Positions 16,929 to 26,300 of a DNA stretch of 64,000 nt are shown here, piece after piece. The notes beneath the pieces are model-generated. The model did no database searches, was not told the DNA's origin, and saw nothing but the letters and a program-made list of their open reading frames with translations. Position 1 is the stretch's first letter. Every line of letters starts with the position of its first letter. The position numbers and the translations under genes were made by a program. The stretch covers positions 62,001-126,000 of the forward strand of contig JBDHTQ010000005.1 of assembly GCA_039808765.1 (NCBI GenBank), given 5' to 3'. Source of the DNA: JBDHTQ01 sp039808765 (GTDB taxonomy: Bacteria; Pseudomonadota; Alphaproteobacteria; UBA2400).

Positions 16929-17032
16929 AGCGCGTCTCCCTAAGATAGACGCTGCGCTCTGTTTTATTCTTTAACGCAAATACGTCGTCAAAGATGGATC
17001 TCTTTCGATCCCATCTTTTCGGAATTTGCGCT
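16929..17032 (-). repeat. Dispersed repeat, copy 3
   Basis: A full-length copy in reverse orientation that starts at the base after the TAA of the small membrane protein. Plus-strand reading: AGCGCGTCTCCC, AGACGCTGCGCT (inverted arm), GTTTTATTCTTTAACG, GCAAATACGTCGTC, AAGATGGATC, CCCATCTTTTC and the end GGAATTTGCGCT. The first hairpin plus TTTTATTCTTT reads as a terminator for the upstream gene. Confidence 0.9.
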
Positions 17033-17215
17033 GAAAAATAAAAGATTACGGATTGTGATGAATCTGCAACGAAAAGGGTTTCCTGATTTTTTCCTGAAAT
17101 TATTGTTGTACGACTGCCGTTTTTTAGCGTGGAAACAACTAAAATATTATTTCTCAAACGTCGTTTATCTTAATAAAATGGACCAATTTACTCTTTCCTT
17201 TCAACAGTCATTCGC

Positions 17216-17244
17216 TTGACAAAACAGAGGCCCGAGACTACAAA
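17216..17244 (+). promoter_or_regulatory. Sigma70-type promoter of the cyd operon
   Basis: TTGACA (17216-17221) and TACAAA (17239-17244) are separated by 17 bp, an optimal spacing. Transcription would start near 17251, leaving a leader of about 18 nt before cydP. No regulator dyad (such as an FNR box) was recognised beside it. Confidence 0.65.
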
Positions 17245-17268
17245 CCGCGAGGGAGGAGAAGTCTATCA

Positions 17269-17448
17269 ATGGCTCGTCAAGTTGAACAAAAAACCAGAAA
17301 AGATGATCTTGGTATTAAAATTACAATGATCATTTGTCTAAAGATTTTGTTCCTTATCGCGTTTTGGTATGCTGTTTTGCAATATCAAGCGGTGCATGTT
17401 GAAGCGCCCGCCATGGCCGATCGGCTTCTCAGTCATCAGACAAATTAA
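17269..17448 (+). CDS. cydP: CydP-like small membrane protein of cytochrome bd oxidase
   Basis: This 59-aa gene sits between the promoter and cydA and is preceded by a strong GGAGGAG ribosome site. The protein begins MARQVEQKTRKDDLG, has one membrane helix (ITMIICLKILFLIAFWYAVL) with a Lys near its start and Trp-Tyr near its end, and a short tail with ADRLLSHQTN. This matches the plan of the putative cytochrome bd small subunit CydP, which is coded just upstream of cydAB in several proteobacteria. The family call is from motif and context; an unrelated small membrane protein cannot be excluded. Confidence 0.75.
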   Translation: MARQVEQKTRKDDLGIKITMIICLKILFLIAFWYAVLQYQAVHVEAPAMADRLLSHQTN

Positions 17449-17474
17449 GTATAAACAAGAAAGGTGTGCCAAAA

Positions 17475-19001
17475 ATGGAAGTGTTTGATCCGGTCATTCT
17501 GGCGCGACTGCAGTTTGCGGCAACCGCGCTTTATCATTTTTTGTTCGTTCCGCTAACTCTCGGCTTGTGCTGGCTGCTTGTTATTCTCGAAGCCGCATAC
17601 GTCCGTACAGGTAACCAGGTATGGAAAGATGCGGTCATGTTCTGGGGCAAGCTTTTTGGTATTAACTTTGCCATGGGCGTTGCAACCGGTATTACAATGG
17701 AATTCCAGTTTGGCACAAACTGGGCCTACTACAGCCATTATGTCGGTGATATTTTCGGTACACCGCTCGCAATTGAAGGGCTGATGGCTTTCTTCCTTGA
17801 AAGTACGATGGTTGGTCTGTTCTTCTTTGGTTGGACCAAAATGTCTAAGAAGCAACATCTTATGGTCACATTCTTTCTTGCGCTGGGAACCAACCTTTCT
17901 GCTGTCTGGATTTTGATTGCAAACGGATGGATGCAAAATCCACAAGGTGCTCTCTTTAATTACCAGACCATGCGTATGGAAATGTCCAGCTTCTACGAGC
18001 TGATCTTTAACGAAGTCGCTCAAGCCAAGTTTGTGCATACTGTTACGGGTGGATACGTTTGTGGTAGTATGTTTATGTTGGCGATTTCATCATATTTTCT
18101 ATTGCGTAAGCAGCATATCGAAGTGATGCGCCGCAGCTTTGCCGTGGCCGCAGCTTTCGGGTTGATCTCAAGCTTGACCGTTGTTTTCATGGGGGATGAA
18201 AGTGGTCGCCATGTAAATACGCATCAGTCAATGAAAATGGCCGCCATTGAAGGTATTTGGGAAACTGAACCCGCACCTGCTCCGTTCACGCTTTTTGCGA
18301 TCCCTGATCAAGAAAAGAAGATGAATCACTTCGAGATTCAGGTACCGGCTGTTTTGGGGCTTTTGGTTACGCATCGTACCGACGTGCCGATTCCCGGGAT
18401 CAACGAATTGGTTGAAGAAAGCAAAGTGCGCATTGCCAACGGTGTAAAAGCTTATGATGCAATGGCCACCTTAAGATCACAGCCGGAAAATGCTGAAGCC
18501 AAAAAAACTTTGGATGAAAATGTCAAAGATTTGGGATACGGCTTGCTCCTAAAGGCACGCAATATTGATCCCGCAACGGCCACACCCGCCCAGATCACCG
18601 AAACAGCCGAAGGATTAATTCCTCACGTTGCGCCATTGTTCTGGTCCTTCCGCGTGATGGTGGTTTGCGGCATGTGGTTTATTTTGCTCTTCACACTTGC
18701 CTTTATTAAAAGCCGCTCGTCTGACTTTGCCCCGAACTGGGTTCAGCGGCTTGCGCTCTACAGCTTACCCTTACCGTGGGTGGCAATTGAGCTGGGGTGG
18801 ATCGTTGCTGAATACGGCCGTCAACCATGGGCCATTCAAGGCATCCTGCCCACAAGTTTAGGGGCCAGCGCCGTTAGCTCATCATTGGTTATGACCAGCT
18901 TGGGGGGATTCGTCATCTTCTATACCACGCTGCTGATTATTGATGTGAAGTTGATGTTCAAATATGCCCGCAAGGGTCCCGAAAACTCGGTCAGCGTGTA
19001 A
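17475..19001 (+). CDS. cydA: Cytochrome bd ubiquinol oxidase subunit I
   Basis: CydA holds the quinol site and the haems b558, b595 and d of the high-affinity oxygen-reducing bd oxidase in the inner membrane. The 508-aa protein has the N-terminal RLQFAATALYHFLFVPLTL with haem-ligand H21, the Q-loop start HQSMKMAAIEGIWET, and the marker EYGRQPWAIQGILPT near the end. About nine membrane helices are expected. The start is set at ATG 17475 (AAAGG 10 nt upstream) instead of the GTG at 17466, which has no room for a ribosome site. cydB follows after 12 bp. Confidence 0.97.
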   Translation: MEVFDPVILARLQFAATALYHFLFVPLTLGLCWLLVILEAAYVRTGNQVWKDAVMFWGKLFGINFAMGVATGITMEFQFGTNWAYYSHYVGDIFGTPLAIEGLMAFFLESTMVGLFFFGWTKMSKKQHLMVTFFLALGTNLSAVWILIANGWMQNPQGALFNYQTMRMEMSSFYELIFNEVAQAKFVHTVTGGYVCGSMFMLAISSYFLLRKQHIEVMRRSFAVAAAFGLISSLTVVFMGDESGRHVNTHQSMKMAAIEGIWETEPAPAPFTLFAIPDQEKKMNHFEIQVPAVLGLLVTHRTDVPIPGINELVEESKVRIANGVKAYDAMATLRSQPENAEAKKTLDENVKDLGYGLLLKARNIDPATATPAQITETAEGLIPHVAPLFWSFRVMVVCGMWFILLFTLAFIKSRSSDFAPNWVQRLALYSLPLPWVAIELGWIVAEYGRQPWAIQGILPTSLGASAVSSSLVMTSLGGFVIFYTTLLIIDVKLMFKYARKGPENSVSV

Positions 19002-19013
19002 GGAGTAACTGAA

Positions 19014-20171
19014 ATGGAATCGATCCCTTTAGATTATGCAACGTTACGTCTGATTTGGTGGGCGCTGCTTGGTGTACTGTTGATTGGATTAGCTGTAACA
19101 GATGGTTTCGATATGGGGGTTGCATTTCTCAACCCCATTATCGGTCGTACCGATACTGAACGGCGTGTGATGATCAACACAATCGGCCCCGTATGGGAAG
19201 GTAACCAAGTTTGGCTGATCACTGGGGGGGGGGCAATCTTCGCTGCATGGCCGGCTGTTTACGCCGCGGCTTTCAGTGGGTTTTACCTCGCGATGTTCCT
19301 TGTGCTTGTCAGCTTGATTTTACGTCCTGTCAGCTTTGAATTCCGTAACAAATTTCAAGGAGCAAAAAGATCAGTGTGGGATTATACCTTGTTTATGTCT
19401 GGCTTGGTGCCGCCGCTTGTTTTCGGCGTCGCGTTCGGTAACCTCTTTTTGGGTGTGCCGTTTTACATAGACGAGTTCCAGCTTTCTCACTATGAAGATG
19501 GGTTCTTGATGGGATTCTTTCATCTGCTGAGCCCCTTTGCATTACTGACGGGGGTGGTGAGTGTTCTCATGCATGTGTCGCATGGTGCGGTATATTTGAG
19601 CGCAAAGACCACCGGGGTGGTCCAGATGCGTGCGATTAAAACTGTTCGTATCGCAACTATCCTCTGGGCCGTTCTTTTTGTGATTGGCGGTTTCTGGGTC
19701 AGTCACTTGGATGGCTATATCGTTGCATCGGTAATGGATACGAACGGGGTTAGCAATCCACGCTTGAAGCAGGTTGTAGTTGAAAACGGGGTTTGGTTAC
19801 GTAATTATATCGCCCATCCTGTTTTATTTGCCATTCCTCTTCTGGCGATTTTGAGTGCACTCTTTACCGTCGCTTTCGTTAATGGCAAGCGCTATGCTCT
19901 GGCCTTTATTCCGAGTGGAATGATGGTGGCAATGACCATTCTGACGGCTGCAGTTGCTCTCTTTCCGTTCCTAATGACAAGCTCACATACGCCTTCTCAC
20001 AGCTTGACGGTGTGGGATGCCAGCAGTTCGCATATGACCTTGTGGTTGATGACTATTGCCGCGATCATTTTCGTGCCGATTGTCCTAACCTATACCGCTT
20101 GGGCGTTCCGGATTATGCGTGAATCAATCAGTGAAAAACAAGTGGAAGAAAACTCAAGCCACCTTTACTAA
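19014..20171 (+). CDS. cydB: Cytochrome bd ubiquinol oxidase subunit II
   Basis: CydB is the second large membrane subunit of cytochrome bd oxidase. The 385-aa protein has the usual length and about eight or nine membrane segments, with the family start region LRLIWWALLGVLLIGLAVT, DGFDMGVAFLNP, the GPVWEGNQVWLITGGGA stretch and WDASSSHMTLWLM near the end. An AAGGAGTAACTGAA leader gives a strong ribosome site. It lies between cydA and the tiny cydX, completing the operon. Confidence 0.97.
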   Translation: MESIPLDYATLRLIWWALLGVLLIGLAVTDGFDMGVAFLNPIIGRTDTERRVMINTIGPVWEGNQVWLITGGGAIFAAWPAVYAAAFSGFYLAMFLVLVSLILRPVSFEFRNKFQGAKRSVWDYTLFMSGLVPPLVFGVAFGNLFLGVPFYIDEFQLSHYEDGFLMGFFHLLSPFALLTGVVSVLMHVSHGAVYLSAKTTGVVQMRAIKTVRIATILWAVLFVIGGFWVSHLDGYIVASVMDTNGVSNPRLKQVVVENGVWLRNYIAHPVLFAIPLLAILSALFTVAFVNGKRYALAFIPSGMMVAMTILTAAVALFPFLMTSSHTPSHSLTVWDASSSHMTLWLMTIAAIIFVPIVLTYTAWAFRIMRESISEKQVEENSSHLY

Positions 20172-20195
20172 GGTGCGGTCTTAAGGAGATGAAAC

Positions 20196-20279
20196 ATGTG
20201 GTATTTAGTATGGGCGATTATTCTCTTGCTGGCTGTTAAAGTTGCGATTGCTCAGGGAATTCGACAAGATCGCAATTAA
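20196..20279 (+). CDS. cydX: Cytochrome bd oxidase small subunit CydX
   Basis: A 27-aa protein coded 24 bp after cydB, with a strong TAAGGAGAT ribosome site. It begins MWYLVWAIILLLAV and ends GIRQDRN: one membrane helix with the CydX/YbgT hallmark Met-Trp-Tyr start and second Trp. CydX binds CydAB and stabilises the haems. Its place, size and start motif make the call firm. A terminator follows 17 bp later. Confidence 0.9.
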   Translation: MWYLVWAIILLLAVKVAIAQGIRQDRN

Positions 20280-20296
20280 AGCAATATGTTAAACAG

Positions 20297-20330
20297 AAAA
20301 CCCCGTACAATTTTGTGCGGGGTTTTCTTA
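20297..20330 (+). terminator. Terminator of the cyd operon
   Basis: A 12-bp stem AAAACCCCGTAC / GTGCGGGGTTTT (one G-T pair) with loop AATTTT, followed by TTTTCTT. It ends cydP-cydA-cydB-cydX. Confidence 0.92.
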
Positions 20331-20492
20331 TGCTTCGGCTAATTATGCTCTAAATAGGGGATATGGAACCCCGTCCATCGTATACTTTAATCAATCATTT
20401 CAATTTGATAAGTACAAATCTGATAACCGTAACTCACGTCTAAAGTACTGCTCTTTTCTCTTCACATCGTGGAGCATTTGCCTTTTTATGCT

Positions 20493-20594
20493 AGAGCAAA
20501 TCCCAAAAGTTGGGATAGAAAGAGACCATCTTTGGCGATGTATTTGCGCTAAAAGAAATAAAACAGAGGCGTCTGTCTATTCGGGATTTGCTCT
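20493..20594 (+). repeat. Dispersed repeat, copy 4
   Basis: A full-length forward copy: AGAGCAAATCCC, AAAGTTGGG, AGAGACCATCTTTGG, ATTTGCGCTAAAAG, AACAGAGGCGTCT and the close TTCGGGATTTGCTCT, so both ends are inverted repeats (CTAGAGCAAATCCC / GGGATTTGCTCTAG). It lies between the convergent cyd operon and mlaC, with its right end facing mlaC. Together with the terminator, this repeat and the hairpin at 20640 it fills the 420-bp gap; no gene is visible there. Confidence 0.88.
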
Positions 20595-20639
20595 AGCCAT
20601 GGATGCGCGCGCTTTGCTGTGTGTCTACTTCAACAAAGA

Positions 20640-20669
20640 CGTAAAAGGGGACCTTAAGACCTTTTTACG
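20640..20669 (-). terminator. Possible terminator hairpin after mlaC
   Basis: Plus-strand CGTAAAAGGGG and ACCTTTTTACG form a stem of about 10 bp with an 8-nt loop. It lies just downstream of the mlaC stop on the minus strand, where the tail TCTTTGTTG is only moderately T-rich, so it is a weak candidate. Confidence 0.4.
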
Positions 20670-20699
20670 TTGATTGAAGATAAAAATTATTGTGGGGGG

Positions 20700-21329
20700 T
20701 TACCCTTTTGTGCGGCTGCGAAGCTGAGCAAGAAGGCTTTCAACTTTGCCACCATTGTTTTGGATCAGCGTGGCAAATTCAGAGCGCTGGGTCAGGCTCA
20801 TGCTTACATTCTCAATAATCACGTCACTCACCAGAGGAACGCCGTTGCTGCTATCAATTACTTTCCACTCAACCAGAACTGGTTGGTTGCCTTTGGTCAA
20901 ATTAATGTGACTGCTCACAATTGTAGCGTCTTGATCTTGGCGTGCACTTTCTACACTTACCGTTTCACCTGAATACTGGCTGAAGCGGTTGGCATAAATG
21001 CCGACGATATAGTTCTCAAAGAGGTGGGTGTATTCATCTTGTTGCTCAGGTGTGGTTATGCGCCAATAGCGCCCGAGTACAAACTTCGCAATACCGGGGA
21101 GGTCGAAATTCTTCGCAAGAATTTCATGAAACTTGGTTTTAATCTGGTTTTGATCGCTGTTCGCAGCAGAAAGTGTTGAAATCGCATCACTGGCCATGCT
21201 CTTGATAAGCTCTTGTGCGGCTTCGGGCGATGGTGCGGCGATGGCGCGATTCGAAGAAGTAGCAAAAACCAGCCCCAGAGCGAAAAAAGCAACCACAACC
21301 AACGAACGAAGGTTTATACGTGCACACAT
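20700..21329 (-). CDS. mlaC: MlaC-family periplasmic phospholipid-binding protein
   Basis: MlaC carries phospholipids across the periplasm between the outer-membrane MlaA complex and the inner-membrane transporter. The 209-aa protein has a signal peptide ending near ATSSNRAIAA, then the Ttg2D/MlaC pattern FDLPGIAKFVLGRYWR, EYTHLFENYIVGIYANRF and LVEWKVIDSSNGVPLVSDV with VIIENVSMSLTQRSEF. It follows mlaA by 46 bp on the same strand. The inner-membrane genes mlaFED are not here. Confidence 0.93.
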   Translation of the reverse strand: MCARINLRSLVVVAFFALGLVFATSSNRAIAAPSPEAAQELIKSMASDAISTLSAANSDQNQIKTKFHEILAKNFDLPGIAKFVLGRYWRITTPEQQDEYTHLFENYIVGIYANRFSQYSGETVSVESARQDQDATIVSSHINLTKGNQPVLVEWKVIDSSNGVPLVSDVIIENVSMSLTQRSEFATLIQNNGGKVESLLAQLRSRTKG

Positions 21330-21375
21330 CCTTGAAAGACCTTTCCCAAACTTAATTCCGCGCCTTTACACAACA

Positions 21376-22134
21376 CTACTTGTTCTTTTTGTGTAAGCGG
21401 TCAAGTTCAGCTTTAATCTCTGCTTCTCTGTGCTGCATGTAAAGACTGCGCATTGTCGCATAACCATCTAAAGCATTTTTGCGGGTATCTTGAATTGCTG
21501 CATCAACATCAGCGCGAGCATCAAGAGCTTTAATGGCGCTTACCGCTGCGCGTTCTGTCCGCAAGTCGTTATTGGCTGCCACCATCCGCACGGGGTCTGC
21601 ATACCAATCCACGCCCTGGCCCACGCCATCACGCAAAGAAGAGGGGCCAAAAAGAGGCAGGACAAGGTAGAATGTTGGTTGAACACCCCAACGGGCCAGC
21701 GTGATACCAAAGTCGGTCGGTTCGTAGGGCAGCCCCATGCGGGTTGCAACATCCATCAAACCACCCACACCTGCAAGAGTGTTGATGACAAAGCGCCCTG
21801 TTGCTCTGCCAAATCCATGGATATCGGCTTGCAACAATTTGTTAATGGCATACACGGGTGTTTCAAGGTTGCGATAAAAGTTACGAAAACCTTTCTGAAC
21901 GGGTTGCGGCACACCTTCACGATAAATCGTTGAAGCCGGACCGAGGTAAAGAATATCAACCGCTTCATTTAACCCGAAAACAGCACGGTTGAGACCTTCC
22001 AGCGGATCGGCGATTTCATCACCGCTAATGCCATTATTCTCATCATCTTGTAATTTGTGGTTGGCACAAGCGGTGCTGGCCAATAATGAAAGGCACAATG
22101 TAAAAGTAAGCGTGATTTGGCGAAGCTGGAGCAT
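21376..22134 (-). CDS. mlaA: MlaA / VacJ-family outer-membrane lipoprotein
   Basis: MlaA forms the outer-membrane channel that removes misplaced phospholipids from the outer leaflet and passes them to MlaC. The 252-aa protein has a signal peptide with lipobox LASTAC (Cys about 23), then DPLEGLNRAVFGLNEAVD, TPVYAINKLLQADI, GRFVINTLAGVGGLMDVA and the GITLARWGV-FYLVLPLFGPSSLRDGVG block typical of the family. AAGG lies 7 nt before the ATG. It is first in the mlaA-mlaC unit. Confidence 0.95.
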   Translation of the reverse strand: MLQLRQITLTFTLCLSLLASTACANHKLQDDENNGISGDEIADPLEGLNRAVFGLNEAVDILYLGPASTIYREGVPQPVQKGFRNFYRNLETPVYAINKLLQADIHGFGRATGRFVINTLAGVGGLMDVATRMGLPYEPTDFGITLARWGVQPTFYLVLPLFGPSSLRDGVGQGVDWYADPVRMVAANNDLRTERAAVSAIKALDARADVDAAIQDTRKNALDGYATMRSLYMQHREAEIKAELDRLHKKNK

Positions 22135-22414
22135 TAGAGTACCTTATCGAGAATCGGTTAAAGGATGACATGAACCACGTTAACAGAATACTCTTGAGGG
22201 TTTGTTACCTCGCGCCGCACTCTATTAATTTTTTACGCACCCGACTATAGAAGATAGATGTAAGCGCAACATAGTTTCTATACATGACTTTTGGATGATT
22301 CTAAAGGCTGTGTGTCATCGTTTTTATGTCAATTTTCAAGTGTTGCCTTATGGACACGCCAAAGAGGGTATGATTTAACATGTTATAGCGCTAAAAGGCC
22401 AGAACGAGGTCAAG

Positions 22415-23305
22415 ATGACACGAAAGCTAAATTTTAGTTTTGAATTTTTCCCTCCAAAAGAAGTGGATGGCGATTCATTGCTCTATGCGGCTGTCGACTC
22501 GCTGAAGGTGTTTGCACCGCAATTTATTTCAATGACATACGGGGCAGGTGGCAGCACACATGACCGGTCGGTTGCGTTGGCGGTCAACCTTTACTGCAAA
22601 ACACAACTTCCTGTTGCAATGCACCTGACGTGTTGGGGCGTAATGCCAGATGAAATTGAGCAGCTGGCGCACGCGCTTTGGCAGGATGGCATACGTCATG
22701 TTGTTGCGCTGCGGGGCGACGTGCTGAAAAATCCTCACCCTGATCAACGATGTCAAGGGAGTGGGGCGTATCAATATGCTGTTGATCTGGTTCGAGCATT
22801 GCGCATGATTCATCCTTTTGAAATTAGCGTTGCTGCCTATCCTGAAACACACCCCACGGCGATATCAGCCGAAGCGGACCTGGAAAATTTAAAACGTAAA
22901 GTCGATGCTGGCGCCACGCGCGCCATTACACAATTCTTTTTTGATAACGCACATTTTTTACGATTTCGTGATCGTGTGGCGCACGCCGGTATTGATGTGC
23001 AGTTGGTACCGGGGATGATGCCAATCAGCAATTTTGCGCGTATCAAGCAGTTTGCCGAATCTTGCAAGGCATCTCTTCCGACTGATTTTTGTCAGCAATT
23101 TTTGGATTTCGATCAATTACCGCTTCAAGAACGCCGACGGATTTCAGCGCTTGTAACGCTAAAGCAGTGCTTGAACTTACTTGAAAACGGCGTTGATACA
23201 TTCCATTTCTACACCCTCAATCGTGCCGAGATTGTTGAAAGCATTTGTCGGCAATTGCTGGAGTCACCACGCACTACAAAACATCAGGTTTATCGTAATG
23301 GCTAG
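22415..23305 (+). CDS. metF: 5,10-methylenetetrahydrofolate reductase
   Basis: This FAD enzyme reduces methylene-THF to 5-methyl-THF, the methyl donor for MetH. The 296-aa protein has a TIM-barrel pattern: FSFEFFPPKEVDG near the N-terminus, the FISMTYGAGGSTHDRS block, HLTCWGV, VVALRGD, and KVDAGATRAITQFFFDN with the flavin-site residues. metH starts 8 bp before its stop, so the two genes are coupled in the methionine pathway. I looked for a SAM-II riboswitch in the 280-bp leader and saw none. Confidence 0.96.
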   Translation: MTRKLNFSFEFFPPKEVDGDSLLYAAVDSLKVFAPQFISMTYGAGGSTHDRSVALAVNLYCKTQLPVAMHLTCWGVMPDEIEQLAHALWQDGIRHVVALRGDVLKNPHPDQRCQGSGAYQYAVDLVRALRMIHPFEISVAAYPETHPTAISAEADLENLKRKVDAGATRAITQFFFDNAHFLRFRDRVAHAGIDVQLVPGMMPISNFARIKQFAESCKASLPTDFCQQFLDFDQLPLQERRRISALVTLKQCLNLLENGVDTFHFYTLNRAEIVESICRQLLESPRTTKHQVYRNG

Positions 23306-26300
23306 AATTTTAGATCATCTGAAAGAACGAGTATTGTTATGCGATGGCGGATTTGGCAGTCGTATACAAAGCATGACATTGGATGTGCAAAAAGACTTTA
23401 TGGGCAAGGAAAATTGTTCAGAGGTTTTGCTGCTTTCGCGTCCTGATGTTGTTCGATCGATTCATCGCAGTTATTTTGAGGCCGGTGCTGATCTGGTTGA
23501 GACCAACAGCTTTGGCGGATCTCCACTTACACTTGCTGAATTTGATCTTCATGATGAAGCACGAGCAATTAATCGTCGGGCTGCTGAAGTCGCGCGTGAG
23601 GCTATGGATGGTTTTAGTGATCATCGCCAACGGTTTGTTTTAGGTTCAATCGGGCCGGGTACAAAGCTGCCATCGTTGGGTCATATTTCTTATCAGCGTT
23701 TAGAAGATGCATTTACCACGCAGGCATTGGGGTTAATTGAAGGAGGCGTCGATGCCTGCTTGATTGAGACCTGCCAAGACCTGTTGCAGGTTAAAGCAGC
23801 CGTAAACGGTGTAAAGCGAGCGAGAATAATTCTTGGTAAAAATGATCTTCCGCATTTTGTTCAGGTAACGGTTGAAACAACAGGCACGTTGTTGGTCGGG
23901 AGTGATATTGGGGCAGCCGCAACGGTTATCGACGCCATGGATGTTCCAATGATGGGGCTTAACTGTGCAACTGGCCCGCAGGAAATGGCTGAGCATTTAC
24001 GGTGGCTCAGCGAAAATTGGCCCGGCTTTATTTCGGTTCAACCGAATGCTGGCTTGCCGGAATTGGTTGATGGAAAAACACATTATCCGTTGTCTCCCCA
24101 AGCGCTGGCATCATGGCTGGCACGTTTTATTGATGACGATGGTGTCAATATGGTGGGGGGGTGTTGCGGCACGAACGTCGAGCATATTCAGGCAATTGAT
24201 CAACTTTTGCGTGAGCGGGCGACAGAAAAATCGAGCAATCATTATCGTGAAGTGGTTAAAATCAGAAGTGTGCACTTTGTTCCCAGTGTGGCTTCCCTTT
24301 ATACACATGTTCCCTTAGCGCAGGAGAGCAGTGTTTTTTCAATTGGCGAACGGTGCAATGCCAATGGTTCAAAAGCATGGCGCACATTTCAAGATGCTCA
24401 AAACTGGGATGCTTGCGTATCGCTTGCGAAAGAGCAAGTGAATGAAGGGTCGCATGCGCTTGACGTGTGTACAGCGTTTGTTGGCCGTAATGAAAATGCA
24501 GACATGATTGCAGTTCTTCCGCGATTGATGCGTGCTGTTTCTGTGCCGCTTGTGATCGATAGTACTGAGTTAAATGTTCTTGAAGAAGCGCTGGCATTGT
24601 ATGGTGGTAAGGCTATTCTTAACTCCATCAATTTCGAAGACGGGGAAGAGCCAGCAGCGGCGCGCCTGCGTTTGGCAAAAAAATTTGGATGCAGTGTGAT
24701 TGCTCTGACCATTGATGAAGAGGGAATGGCCAAAACGCCTGAACGTAAGCTCGCGATTGCACGACGACTTTATGATTTTGCCGTTCATCAGCATGGCCTT
24801 AAACCCGGCGACCTTATGATTGATCCCCTCACTTTTACCATTGCAACCGGAAACGAAGATGATCGCAAACTTGGTCTCTGGACGCTCGAAGGGATTGAGC
24901 TTATTCGCAAAGCCTTGCCGGATGTCCAAATTGTATTGGGATTATCAAACATTTCGTTTGGTCTAAATCCCGCAGCGCGACATGTGTTAAATTCGGTTTT
25001 TCTTGATCATGCAACCCGTCGTGGTATGACGGCTGCTATTGTTCATGTTTCAAAAATTACGCCATTGCACCGCATCGATCCTGAAGAGATCAAATGTATT
25101 GAAGATCTTATTTTTGATCGTCGCAGCCATAATGATGATCCATTGCAAAAAGTGCTGGCGCTTTTTTCACAGCGCTCAGATGTGGAGAAAAAACAGCATA
25201 AACGTGCTGAAAATGTTGAAGATCGGCTCAAGGACAATATCATCAATGGCGATCGAACCAATCTTCAGGATGATATCGCACTGGCCTTAAAATCCTATAC
25301 GGCACTTGAGATTATCAACACCATTTTACTCGATGGAATGAAAGTTGTCGGTGAACATTTCGGTAGCGGAAAAATGCAGTTGCCGTTTGTTTTGCAATCA
25401 GCTGAAACAATGAAAGCAGCTGTTGCTCTGCTAGAGCCATTTATGGAAAAATCAGATCATCAACAACATAAAGGCACGCTTGTCTTGGCAACTGTTAAGG
25501 GGGATGTTCACGATATCGGAAAAAATCTTGTTGACATTATTCTTACCAATAACGGTTTTAAAGTGATCAATCTTGGTATCAAGCAGCCTGCATCAGCCAT
25601 TATTGCCGCCGCAAAAGAACATCATGCAAACGCGATTGGTATGTCTGGTTTGCTGGTTAAATCTACTGTTGTCATGAAAGAAAATCTGGAAGAGATGGTG
25701 CGCGAAAAGCTTGCACTTCCCGTGATGCTGGGTGGGGCAGCTTTAACGCGCGCTTTTGTTGAAACAGACTGTGCAAAAACCTATGAAACAGGTGCTGTTG
25801 CGTATGCGCGTGACGCGTTCGATGGTTTGTCGCTGATGAACAAAATTATGGCTGGTGAATTTGAATCATATTGCTCGGCGGTTCAAGTCAATCAACATAA
25901 AAAAAATAAAAAGCGTGAAGAGGAAGGACAGACCGTTTCTCTCTCACAGGAAGAGTCATGCGTTCGGCGGCAAGTGCGAGAAGAAAAGGTGCCTGTTCCG
26001 CCATTTTTTGGCCCACGTGTGATGGAGCGTGTTTCTGCAAAAGCGATTTTACCATACCTGAATGAGCGGATGTTGTATCAGCTTCAGTGGGGCTATCGCA
26101 AGGATGGTCGCAGTTTCTCTGATTATCTTGATTGGGCAAAGAAAAATTTGCGTCCCATTTTGCACGATTTATTATCGCAATGCGAACAACAGAATATTCT
26201 CCAACCCCAAGCGGTTTATGGTTATTGGCCCTGTGCTGCAGAAGGTGAAACACTGATTTTGTTCGATCCTCATTCGCATGATGTCTGTGCACAATTTAAT

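Noticed and set aside
22135..22414. SAM-II riboswitch before metF
   Set aside because: The 280-bp leader shows no recognisable SAM-II core or paired stems; only ordinary intergenic sequence was seen.
23181..23297. Upstream extension of metH
   Set aside because: The frame is open for 39 codons inside metF, but MetH homologues start at the Met at 23298 and no ribosome site supports the longer form.
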